Assembly (NCBI GenBank): GCA_045579045.1
Contig: JAZNLL010000027.1
Location: forward strand, 1-64,000
Origin: Avoscillospira sp045579045
GTDB lineage: Bacteria; Bacillota; Clostridia; Oscillospirales; Oscillospiraceae
Direction: 5' to 3'
Length of the DNA stretch: 64,000 nucleotides
Shown here in pieces: positions 15,144 through 22,488 of the stretch; within the stretch, counting starts at the first letter, position 1; every line of letters starts with the position of its first letter. The notes beneath the pieces were generated by a model that had not been told where the DNA came from, did no database searches, and saw only the letters and a program-made list of their open reading frames with translations. The translations under genes and the position numbers were made by a program.

Positions 15144-17653
15144 GACTCTCATTCTCTACCAGAGGCTGGCCCAGCTTAACCTGGGATGAAATGGTAGATA
15201 CCGCTCTGGACATGGGCTTTACCGGTATCGAAGTGTATAATCTGCCTAAATTTGATGAGATGCTGGCCAAAGGCGGCCCCTTCCACCAATACCAGACAGC
15301 CGCCACTGTTCGTGATCTTCGGGAAAAGAAGCTGACGATCCCCTGCTTCGACACCTCCTGCGATCTGTCCGCAGATCCCGATGCCGTAGCAGTTCTGACC
15401 AATTTGATCGAAATCGCCAAAAATGCACAAGTCAAGCACGTAGTCGCCTGCGCGCTGAGCGACAAGGAAGAAGTCGTTCGTGATGCATTATGTCAACTTG
15501 TTCCTGTGGCAGAAAAGGCCGGTGTTTCTCTGCTTCTCAAGACCAGCGGCATCTATGCCGACACCGCCCGTCTGCGGAATATGCTGGATCAGTTCGCCAG
15601 CGACAATCTGGGTGCCCTTTGGGATGTCCACCATCCTTACCGGGATTTTGGTGAAAGCGGCGATGCCACCATCAAGAACCTGGGTTCCTATGTTTGCCAT
15701 GTCCACCTGCGCGATTCCGATGACGAAGGCACCTATCAGCTCATCGGTGAAGGCACCATGCCCATTGCCGATGTGATGCGTGCCCTTTCCTCCGTCAATT
15801 ACGATGGTTTCATCTCTTTGGAATGGAAGCCGGAATGGCTGGAGGATCTGCAGGACCCGGAGATCATCTTCCCCTACTTCGTCAATTACATGGCCCGGTT
15901 CCATTCCACCCGGGGCATGAAGAAGAAGCTCTATCCCAACCACGACGGTACCGGTCAGTACATCTGGAAAAAGGATGAACTCATCAACCTGACCTTCCCT
16001 CAGGTTCTGGACCGTGTGGCAGAAGAGTTCCCGGACCAGTACTGCTTTAAGTACACCACCCTGGATTACACCCGAACCTATGCCCAGTTCCGCGAAGATG
16101 TGGATCGGTTCGCCAGAGCACTGGTGTCCATGGGCGTCAAGGCCGGCTCCAAGGTAGCCATCTGGGCAACCAATGTGCCTGCCTGGTTCATCACCTTCTG
16201 GGCAACTACCAAAATCGGTGCCGTTCTGGTCACAGTCAATACTGCCTATAAGATTCACGAAGCGGAATATCTGCTCCGCCAGTCCGACACCCACACGCTG
16301 GTCATGATCGACAGCTGTCTGGATTCCAACTATGCCCGGATCATCAATGAACTCTGTCCCGAAATCGCCAAGACCAAGGCCGGCGATCCTCTCCACTGCA
16401 AGAGACTCCCCTTCCTGCGCAATGTCATCACCGTTGGCTTCAAGCAGCCCGGCTGTCTGACCTTCGACGAGGCCATGGCAAGATATGAACTGGTCAGCCG
16501 GGAGCAGGTCGCTCAGATGGCTGCCGCCGTCCGTCCCGACGATGTCTGCAACATGCAGTATACCTCCGGTACCACCGGTTTCCCGAAGGGTGTTATGTTA
16601 ACTCACCACAACGTTGTCAACAACGGCAAATGCATCGGTGACCGCATGGGTCTTTCCACTGCCGACCGCATGATGATTCAGGTTCCTATGTTCCACTGCT
16701 TCGGCATGACCCTTTCCATGACCTCCTCCATGACCCATGGCGCCACCATGTGTCCCATGCCCTACTTCTCCGCTACATCTTCCCTCGCCTGCATCAATCA
16801 GGAGAAGATCACAGTTTTCAATGGTGTTCCCACCATGTTCATTGCCATGTTCAACCATCCGGATTACCGGAAAACCGATTTCTCCCATATGCGAACCGGC
16901 ATCATGGCAGGTGCAGGCTGTCCTCCCGAACTGATGCGCAGAGCCGCACAGCCTGATGAAATGAACATGTACGGCATTGTCAGTGTTTATGGACAGACCG
17001 AATGTGCTCCCGGCAACACCATGAGTTCCTGGACGGATTCTCTGGAAGTCCGCACCGACACCGTCGGCTATGCCTTCCCCCATGTGCAGTGCAAGATCAT
17101 CGATCCCGAAACCGGAGAAGAAGTCGGTCCCGGTGTCAACGGTGAATTCTGTGCCAAGGGCTACAACACCATGAAGGGTTATTACAAAATGCCTCAGGCA
17201 ACTGCCGACACCATTGATGCAGAAGGCTGGCTCCATTCCGGCGACCTGGCCTGCAGGGATGAAGACGGCAACTATCGGATCACCGGCCGTCTGAAAGATA
17301 TGATTATCCGCGGCGGTGAAAACATCTATCCCAAGGAGATTGAGGAATTTATCTACACCCATCCCCAGACCAAGGATGTTCAGGTCATCGGTGTTCCCGA
17401 CAAGAAATACGGCGAAGAGATCATGGCCTGTATCATTCTGAAGGAACCCGGCTCTGTGACCGTGGAAGAAATGACCGCCTACATCAAGGCCAGCATGGCA
17501 CGGCATAAGGTTCCCAAATACATCTCCTTCGTGGACAGCTTCCCCATGAATGCCGCAGGTAAGATTCTGAAGTATAAAATGCGCGAAGCTGCCGCTAAGG
17601 AACTGGGCTTGGTCGGTGACGGTGCCGATACGGCAGGCCCCGGCAAAGTATAA
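15140..17653 (+). CDS. Xylose-isomerase-like TIM barrel fused to AMP-forming acyl-CoA ligase
   Basis: 837 aa; GAGGAGG upstream of ATG 15140, overlapping the LeuA-like stop. Residues 1 to about 255 match the AP-endonuclease-2/sugar-isomerase barrel: 'MGFTGIEVYNLPKFDEM', 'ALWDVHHPYRDFGE', 'YVCHVHLRDSDDEGTYQLIG' and 'GFISLEWKPEW'; the E/D/H metal-site residues seem present. From about 270 on it is a complete ANL acyl-CoA ligase: 'YTSGTTGFPKGVMLTHHN' near residue 474, 'YGQTEC', 'LHSGDLACRDEDGNY', 'GRLKDMIIRGGENIYPKEIE', and lysine in 'AAGKILKYKMRE'. The ligase belongs to a different branch from the two HTH-cupin ligases. Expected to activate isovalerate, from the Leu T-box and AzlCD neighbours; barrel function unknown. 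Confidence 0.87.
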   Translation: MRLSFSTRGWPSLTWDEMVDTALDMGFTGIEVYNLPKFDEMLAKGGPFHQYQTAATVRDLREKKLTIPCFDTSCDLSADPDAVAVLTNLIEIAKNAQVKHVVACALSDKEEVVRDALCQLVPVAEKAGVSLLLKTSGIYADTARLRNMLDQFASDNLGALWDVHHPYRDFGESGDATIKNLGSYVCHVHLRDSDDEGTYQLIGEGTMPIADVMRALSSVNYDGFISLEWKPEWLEDLQDPEIIFPYFVNYMARFHSTRGMKKKLYPNHDGTGQYIWKKDELINLTFPQVLDRVAEEFPDQYCFKYTTLDYTRTYAQFREDVDRFARALVSMGVKAGSKVAIWATNVPAWFITFWATTKIGAVLVTVNTAYKIHEAEYLLRQSDTHTLVMIDSCLDSNYARIINELCPEIAKTKAGDPLHCKRLPFLRNVITVGFKQPGCLTFDEAMARYELVSREQVAQMAAAVRPDDVCNMQYTSGTTGFPKGVMLTHHNVVNNGKCIGDRMGLSTADRMMIQVPMFHCFGMTLSMTSSMTHGATMCPMPYFSATSSLACINQEKITVFNGVPTMFIAMFNHPDYRKTDFSHMRTGIMAGAGCPPELMRRAAQPDEMNMYGIVSVYGQTECAPGNTMSSWTDSLEVRTDTVGYAFPHVQCKIIDPETGEEVGPGVNGEFCAKGYNTMKGYYKMPQATADTIDAEGWLHSGDLACRDEDGNYRITGRLKDMIIRGGENIYPKEIEEFIYTHPQTKDVQVIGVPDKKYGEEIMACIILKEPGSVTVEEMTAYIKASMARHKVPKYISFVDSFPMNAAGKILKYKMREAAAKELGLVGDGADTAGPGKV

Positions 17654-17727
17654 CCGGATCACCCTCTCCCCTGATGCAGATGTTCTGTATCAGGGGCAGC
17701 ATTTGACTTTGAAAAGAGATAATCGCA

Positions 17728-18441
17728 ATGAAATGGAAAGAATTTTTTGCCGGTGTTAAAGCCGGCATGCCGGTATGCATCGGATATTTCTCCGTCAGCT
17801 TCGGTTTCGGTGCCATGGCTGTGGCACAGGGTCTGACCATTTGGCAGGCCATTCTGATCTCTGCCTCCAATCTGACCAGCGCAGGTCAGTTCGCAGGTCT
17901 GACGGTCATTTCCGCCGGTGCAGCCATTGTAGAAATGATACTGACCCAGCTGGTCATCAACAGTCGCTATGCACTGATGAGTCTTGCTCTGGGCCCTCGG
18001 TTCGGCCCCAATGTAGGAACAGGAAAGCGGCTTTTTGCCGCCTTCTTCAACACAGACGAGGTCTTTGCTCTGGGCATGTCCAGAGGTAAAAACCTGACAA
18101 CCGCCTTCTTTGTCGGTGCCGGTGTGATCTCTGCCGTTGGCTGGACAAGCGGTACCGCCATGGGAGCCATCGCCGGCTCTCTGCTGCCGGAATCTATTCG
18201 TATGGCACTGGGTGTCATGCTCTACGGTATGTTCATCGCCATTGTCGTTCCACAGGCAAAAGAAGAAAAGCCGCTTTTGGCTTCCGTGGTGCTGGCATTG
18301 GTCTTTAGCTGCCTGTTTGCATGGCTTCCCCTTCTGAAGCAGGTCTCTGCCGGTCTGGCAATCGTCATCTGCACGGTTGCAGCAGCTTCCGTGTGTGCCC
18401 TGCTGTTCCCCGTGAAGGAAGAAGAGGAGGCTGCACCATGA
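17728..18441 (+). CDS. azlC: AzlC family branched-chain amino acid permease, large subunit
   Basis: 237 aa integral membrane protein. Family signature 'GVKAGMPVCIGYFSVSFGFG' at the N terminus, then 'SASNLTSAGQFAGL' and 'TDEVFALGM', with several hydrophobic segments. AzlCD pairs are known as branched-chain amino acid exporters (azaleucine resistance). 75 bases after the ligase fusion with only a hairpin lacking a T-run in between (17668-17696), so it probably shares the Leu T-box transcript. T-box control would fit uptake or homeostasis better than pure export. Confidence 0.9.
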   Translation: MKWKEFFAGVKAGMPVCIGYFSVSFGFGAMAVAQGLTIWQAILISASNLTSAGQFAGLTVISAGAAIVEMILTQLVINSRYALMSLALGPRFGPNVGTGKRLFAAFFNTDEVFALGMSRGKNLTTAFFVGAGVISAVGWTSGTAMGAIAGSLLPESIRMALGVMLYGMFIAIVVPQAKEEKPLLASVVLALVFSCLFAWLPLLKQVSAGLAIVICTVAAASVCALLFPVKEEEEAAP

Positions 18442-18746
18442 GTATTTATGTTTATATTCTTGTCATGGCAGTCACGACGTATCTGATCCGGGCACTGCCT
18501 CTTACCCTGCTGAAGAAGCCCATTCAAAACCGGTTTTTGAAATCATTTTTGCACTATGTTCCTACCGCCTGTCTGACCGCAATGACCTTTCCCGCCATCC
18601 TTTCCGCCACAGAAAACTGGATCAGTGGTGCCATCGGTCTGGCCGTCGGTGTTCTGCTGGCATTGAAAAAGAAAAGCCTGATCGTGGTGGCCGTCGCAAG
18701 CTGCGCAGCCGTGTTCCTCACGGAACAGATCATCAAATATATATAA
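18438..18746 (+). CDS. azlD: AzlD family branched-chain amino acid permease, small subunit
   Basis: 102 aa, three to four membrane segments. 'ITTYLIRALPL'-type motif (here 'VTTYLIRALPLTLL') and 'YVPTACLTAMTFPAIL' are typical of AzlD. ATG 18438 overlaps the azlC stop (ATGA) with GAGGAGG upstream, so the two are translationally coupled. Last gene of the Leu unit, directly before a strong terminator. Confidence 0.9.
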   Translation: MSIYVYILVMAVTTYLIRALPLTLLKKPIQNRFLKSFLHYVPTACLTAMTFPAILSATENWISGAIGLAVGVLLALKKKSLIVVAVASCAAVFLTEQIIKYI

Positions 18747-18783
18747 TAAATATCCCCCCGCATAGCGGGGGGATATTTATTTT
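18746..18783. terminator. Bidirectional terminator between azlD and the ACT/MBL gene
   Basis: Perfect 16-bp stem (18746-18761 with 18765-18780), loop ATA, A/T-flanked on both sides; serves convergent transcripts. It overlaps the end of the minus-strand gene at 18777. Confidence 0.88.
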
Positions 18784-20234
18784 ACAGAATAGTCCGCTGG
18801 TGATCCATGGGAGCCGAAAATCTTCCAATCTCCAACGCCCAATCTTCGCATAATGGCTTTTCTTTCATCACTGCAGAGCTTGGGGTCTGTATCTACAGAA
18901 GTCATCAGGATCGGTGCATACTGATTGTACGCAGCCTGTTCCGAAGTCAGCCCGTGCGTGTTGATATAGACATCACCTGTAAACGCAATATTGTTATGAT
19001 AGTCGATCAGAACGATTTCGCCCGGCAAATGGCCCCCTTTTCCTTCGTACACTTCAAAATGCAAGTCACCGAAGTCAAAAAAACCGATCTGTGTCAGCGG
19101 CTCCCGCAGATCCGGGATGTTTTGCCACGGCGTTTTCAGCTTTTCGGGGTCGATAGCCTTGTAGGATGTAAGGGTTTTACAAATGCTGATATACGGTTTA
19201 TGCAGCGGATTCTGCTCCCGGAAACCGTTGTCTCCGTAGAATTCATTCTGCAGACTCAACGCAGATCTGCAGCTGACGATCACTTCATCAAATTCGTTCA
19301 TCAGACCACAGTGATCCACATCTGCATGGGTTAGGAGCAAGCACTTGGGAAGCCTGTTAAATTCGGGAACAACCGTCTGCATTACCGAAAGCATTTCATC
19401 TCTGTAGCAGGCATAGCCGCTGTCAATGCAAAGTATCTTCCCAAAACTCTTGATGATCGCAGTATTGCTTCCGCAAGCAGGTTCGATCAGAATGATTTCT
19501 GTATTCGGTGTGATGGTATGTGTTGTGATTCTGGGAACAAATCGGTCACTCTTAGACTTCGCCAGCAGTTCGGCAAATTTGCTGATACTGTCAAAAGTCC
19601 GGTAAGGCGATAACCCCTGTTCATCCAGCGTCTGCATCGCAAGATTGGAGGATACCAAAAGGCACTGCTTCTGTTCATCACTGAGATCTAGCAGCTGCGA
19701 AAGACCGCGTACGAAGGCACTGTAGAAAATGCTGTTGTCGTAAGCTCGTTCGGAACTGTTGTAATCAATCGCTCTGACTTTACACAGCCGTTCCGCCTGC
19801 TCAATAAAAGCCGTGATTCGATCGGGATCTTCCACATGCAGACCCATTTTGAAATGCTGATAATCCGTCCCGTTTTCCTGAGAATTGATGTAGGAGATAT
19901 TGAAATTGAATGTGTTAATCAGTTCAAGGACATCCGTAACACTGCCGGGGACATCTCTCAGCCAGAACTCAAGCAAAACAATGCTGGAATTTCCGGCATT
20001 ATCCTGAAGATATCCGATTTTTTCCAGTTCCAGATCCGCTTTTAGTATTTGCTCCTCTGTGCCGTCCACATCCAAAAACAGCATATGAGAGTCCACCGCT
20101 TTGTCATAGCTGACACGGGTAATATTTATGCCAAGATCCGCAAAGCATTTGCTGGCCTTCAGAAATGCTCCGATATGGTTTGGCATCGAGGTTGCATAGG
20201 TTTTTTTCACAGTAATCACCGCCAATTGCATCAT
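18777..20234 (-). CDS. Two ACT domains fused to a metallo-beta-lactamase-fold hydrolase
   Basis: 485 aa; adjacent in-frame ATGs at 20234 and 20231, no strong ribosome site. Residues about 3-75 and 83-160 look like tandem ACT domains ('MPNHIGAFLKASKCFADLGINITRV'; 'LRDVPGSVTDVLELINTFNFNISYI'), small-molecule sensors usually binding amino acids. Residues about 230-485 are an MBL-fold domain with the metal motif THADVDHCG (302-310) and later 'GGHLPGEIVLID' and 'AFTGDVYIN'. An enzyme under direct allosteric control by an amino acid is the likely reading; substrate unknown. Convergent with azlCD and last in a run with MaoC and amidohydrolase genes. Confidence 0.8.
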   Translation of the reverse strand: MMQLAVITVKKTYATSMPNHIGAFLKASKCFADLGINITRVSYDKAVDSHMLFLDVDGTEEQILKADLELEKIGYLQDNAGNSSIVLLEFWLRDVPGSVTDVLELINTFNFNISYINSQENGTDYQHFKMGLHVEDPDRITAFIEQAERLCKVRAIDYNSSERAYDNSIFYSAFVRGLSQLLDLSDEQKQCLLVSSNLAMQTLDEQGLSPYRTFDSISKFAELLAKSKSDRFVPRITTHTITPNTEIILIEPACGSNTAIIKSFGKILCIDSGYACYRDEMLSVMQTVVPEFNRLPKCLLLTHADVDHCGLMNEFDEVIVSCRSALSLQNEFYGDNGFREQNPLHKPYISICKTLTSYKAIDPEKLKTPWQNIPDLREPLTQIGFFDFGDLHFEVYEGKGGHLPGEIVLIDYHNNIAFTGDVYINTHGLTSEQAAYNQYAPILMTSVDTDPKLCSDERKAIMRRLGVGDWKIFGSHGSPADYSVK

Positions 20235-20266
20235 GCTCGCACGTCCAGATCATCAATCTGCTGCGC

Positions 20267-20701
20267 TCACCGTTCTTCTCTGCATTTCACAACCGCCTCG
20301 GTCACATTGCTTATGACATGGACATTGTGTTGGTTGTATACTTCAATGGTGATCTCCACAATTCCGTTTCTGCTGCTGCGCTGCACAAGATTGGTGATCT
20401 CCGCTTTGCCGCGGAGAATATCTCCTGCATAGACTGGCCTGTGCCATTCAATTCTGGTGGATTTTCCTGCAATCAGTGCTTCTCCCACCAGATCCTGCTC
20501 CAGATACTTTGCCCACACCGACATAAAGGACATTACACCGGGTGCGATCAGCTGACCGAAGGGAGAGGCTTTTGCATATTCCTCATCGGTGTGCAGAGGG
20601 ATATTGTCGTAATCACGGGCAAACGCCATCATTTTTTCTTTTTCGATAACCGTCGGTGCGATCTCAACGGTCATACCCAGTTTTAAATCTTCAAAATACA
20701 T
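20267..20701 (-). CDS. MaoC-like (hot-dog fold) hydratase
   Basis: 144 aa. Hot-dog fold with the hydratase motif region 'DYDNIPLHTDEEYAKASPFGQLIAPG' (catalytic Asp/His pair, about residues 30-55). Such proteins hydrate enoyl-CoA or beta-methylmalyl-type thioesters, and some act as non-catalytic acyl-binding proteins. GGAAAG precedes ATG 20701, ten bases after the amidohydrolase gene, so the two are co-transcribed. Confidence 0.82.
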   Translation of the reverse strand: MYFEDLKLGMTVEIAPTVIEKEKMMAFARDYDNIPLHTDEEYAKASPFGQLIAPGVMSFMSVWAKYLEQDLVGEALIAGKSTRIEWHRPVYAGDILRGKAEITNLVQRSSRNGIVEITIEVYNQHNVHVISNVTEAVVKCREER

Positions 20702-20711
20702 AGCTTTCCTA

Positions 20712-21500
20712 TTACAGTTTCAAAATCTGCTCAGCGGTCTTGTATGCGATCTGTTCTTTCTGTTCATCGGTCAGCTTGAGCTGCAGGAAGACTTCAACCT
20801 CGTGCACCGGGTCCCACATGGGATAATCGGAACCGAAGGCCATCCGCTCCGCGCCGTACAGGTTAATGTAGTTTTCGGCTTCACCCGGTGCCATAAACAT
20901 CATGGAGCTGGAAATATCCATCACGCAGGAGGTATCCTGCAGCAGTTCCCGGGCTGTCTCCGGCATGCTGTAGCCGCCAAAGTGGGCAGCGATCACATCC
21001 AGCTTCGGAAATTGTTCCATGATCTTCCGGAGCCTTGCCGGATGGGAGTAGTCATACCGCTTGTCACCCATGTGAAGCATGACGGGAACATGCCCCGAAA
21101 TTGCTTCGTACATAGGAAACAGTCTCGGATCGTCTATGGCAAAGCGTTGGGAATCGGGATGCATTTTAATTCCCTTGACCCCCAAAGCCAAAATCCGTTC
21201 CACTTCATCCATCAGCCCATCCATGGCAGCATGTACTGTTCCAAAGGGAATAAAACAGGCATTGGCCTGTGCTCGTTGCTGAATAAAGTCGTTGATATGC
21301 TGCACCCGATCCGGACGGATGGCTACCGGCAGCACCACAAATCTGTCAATGCCGGCCTGACGGCCTCTCTCCAGAAGCAAGCCCTCTGTTCCGTCCATGG
21401 CAGGATCGCCAAGGCCTTCGTAAAATTCTTTTACGCTGGCAGAAGCCTTTTGGGCAATGTCATCGGGATAAATATGGGAGTGGATATCTATGATCTTCAT
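20712..21500 (-). CDS. Amidohydrolase-2 family metal-dependent hydrolase/decarboxylase
   Basis: 262 aa TIM-barrel protein. N-terminal metal motif 'IIDIHSHIYP' (HxH), 'GVKGIKMHPD', 'HMGDKRYDYSHP', 'VIAAHFGGY' and 'MAFGSDYPMWDP' place it in PF04909, which includes hydrolases and aromatic/2-oxo-acid decarboxylases. AAAGG precedes ATG 21500. Start of the three-gene minus-strand run with MaoC and ACT/MBL. Substrate not predictable. Confidence 0.82.
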   Translation of the reverse strand: MKIIDIHSHIYPDDIAQKASASVKEFYEGLGDPAMDGTEGLLLERGRQAGIDRFVVLPVAIRPDRVQHINDFIQQRAQANACFIPFGTVHAAMDGLMDEVERILALGVKGIKMHPDSQRFAIDDPRLFPMYEAISGHVPVMLHMGDKRYDYSHPARLRKIMEQFPKLDVIAAHFGGYSMPETARELLQDTSCVMDISSSMMFMAPGEAENYINLYGAERMAFGSDYPMWDPVHEVEVFLQLKLTDEQKEQIAYKTAEQILKL

Positions 21501-21715
21501 GGGAATGCCTTTCTGATGCAGGAGTTTTCAAATACCGCTATATTGTAACACAGGATTCCACCTCGCACAAGAACACATCCGTAATAATGATCCCCCGGCA
21601 TAGCCCGGGGTTTTTCATAGACGGGTAAAACCCTTTGTTACTAGCTTGCGCGTCTCGTCGCGCAAGTACGATCCGCCACCTGCGAAAATCTATTGCTTGC
21701 TACCCGTAAACGGGT

Positions 21716-22148
21716 TTAGTAATTACCCATCGTCAACTGTTCTCCGGCCTTATCTTCATCTAACTGGTAACGGATATATTCTTCAATCTTTTTTGCATTC
21801 TTTCCAGCCGTATCCACGAAATATCCTCTACACCAAAACTCTCTGTTGCGATATTTATACCGCAGCTCCAAACTTCTCATAGATCATTAGACTGCTTTTT
21901 CCTTTTAGGTATCCCATAAAATTCGATACTGCTACTTTCGGCGGTATCTCCACCAGCATATGTACATGGTCTGGGCACACTTCCGCTTCGATTATCCGTA
22001 TCTTTTTCCATTCACATAGCGTCCTCAGTATTTTTCCTATTTCCTGCCGTTTTTCTCCATAGAATACTTTTCTCCGATACTTCGGCGCAAACACAATATG
22101 ATATTTGCAATTCCAGCTTGTATGCGATAAACTATTCATGTCATTCAT
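21716..22148 (-). pseudogene. tnpA: IS200-type TnpA (Y1 HUH transposase), frameshifted
   Basis: Start ATG 22148 with GGGAGG 8 bases upstream. The first ~95 residues match IS200 TnpA ('WNCKYHIVFAPKYRRKVFYG', HUH motif 'PDHVHMLVEIPP'). Near 21868 the frame breaks: the original frame stops at 21855, but the next frame continues the family sequence ('LRYKYRNREFWCRGYFVDT' and 'IEEYIRYQ', which holds the catalytic Tyr helix) to a TAA at 21716. The element cannot make an intact transposase unless ribosomes shift frame. Confidence 0.85.
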
Positions 22149-22156
22149 CTGAATGG

Positions 22157-22218
22157 CCTCCCTTTGCTTTTTTATTTTGCTGTTGGCGGACCGCATCTTT
22201 ATCTTAAAGCAAAGGGAG
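22157..22218 (-). promoter_or_regulatory. Hairpin hiding the tnpA ribosome-binding site
   Basis: Arms CTCCCTTTGCTTT (22158-22170) and AAAGCAAAGGGAG (22206-22218) are perfect 13-bp inverted repeats. On the minus-strand mRNA the 3' arm contains the GGGAGG used by tnpA, so folding would block translation. This matches the known self-limiting control of IS200 transposase. Confidence 0.7.
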
Positions 22219-22323
22219 TTTTTCTGTCTACATGATCGCCATAAGGCTTCTTTTGAACCACTCGCCCAGCGAGTGGTTTTCTGCATACAAAAAAAGAAGC
22301 CACTGTTGGTGGCGTCTTCTTTT

Positions 22324-22397
22324 TGGAGCGGGATACGGGAGTCGAACCCGCCTATGCAGCTTGGGAAGCTGCCGTTCTACCGATGAACTAATCCCGC
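22324..22397 (-). tRNA. tRNA-Gly (anticodon CCC)
   Basis: Acceptor arm GCGGGAT/ATCCCGC, T discriminator, encoded CCA. Anticodon stem GCAGC/GCTGC around loop TTCCCAA gives CCC; T arm carries GGTTCGACTCC. Stand-alone gene between the IS200 remnant and the copper ATPase. Confidence 0.96.
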
Positions 22398-22488
22398 ATT
22401 GTCCGGGTCATTTTACCATACCCTTCAGGAAAATGCAAGCACTTCGGGTCGAATACCGCCGGGGCATGTACCCCGGCGGTAAATTCCT

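Larger units (their letters stand above)
21592..22278 (-). mobile_element. Decayed IS200/IS605-type insertion sequence
   Basis: About 690 bp bounded by a hairpin at 21592-21611 (CCCCGGC/GCC-GGGG arms) and one at 22256-22278 (AACCACTCGC loop CCA), enclosing a single frameshifted TnpA gene. Size and subterminal hairpins without terminal inverted repeats are typical of IS200. Ends are approximate. The T-run after the left hairpin on the plus strand could also let it act as a terminator. Confidence 0.7.

Noticed and set aside
17668..17696. Hairpin CCCCTGAT/ATCAGGGG as a terminator before azlC
   Set aside because: There is no T-run after it, and the azlC ribosome site follows closely, so it more likely lies within the operon mRNA.
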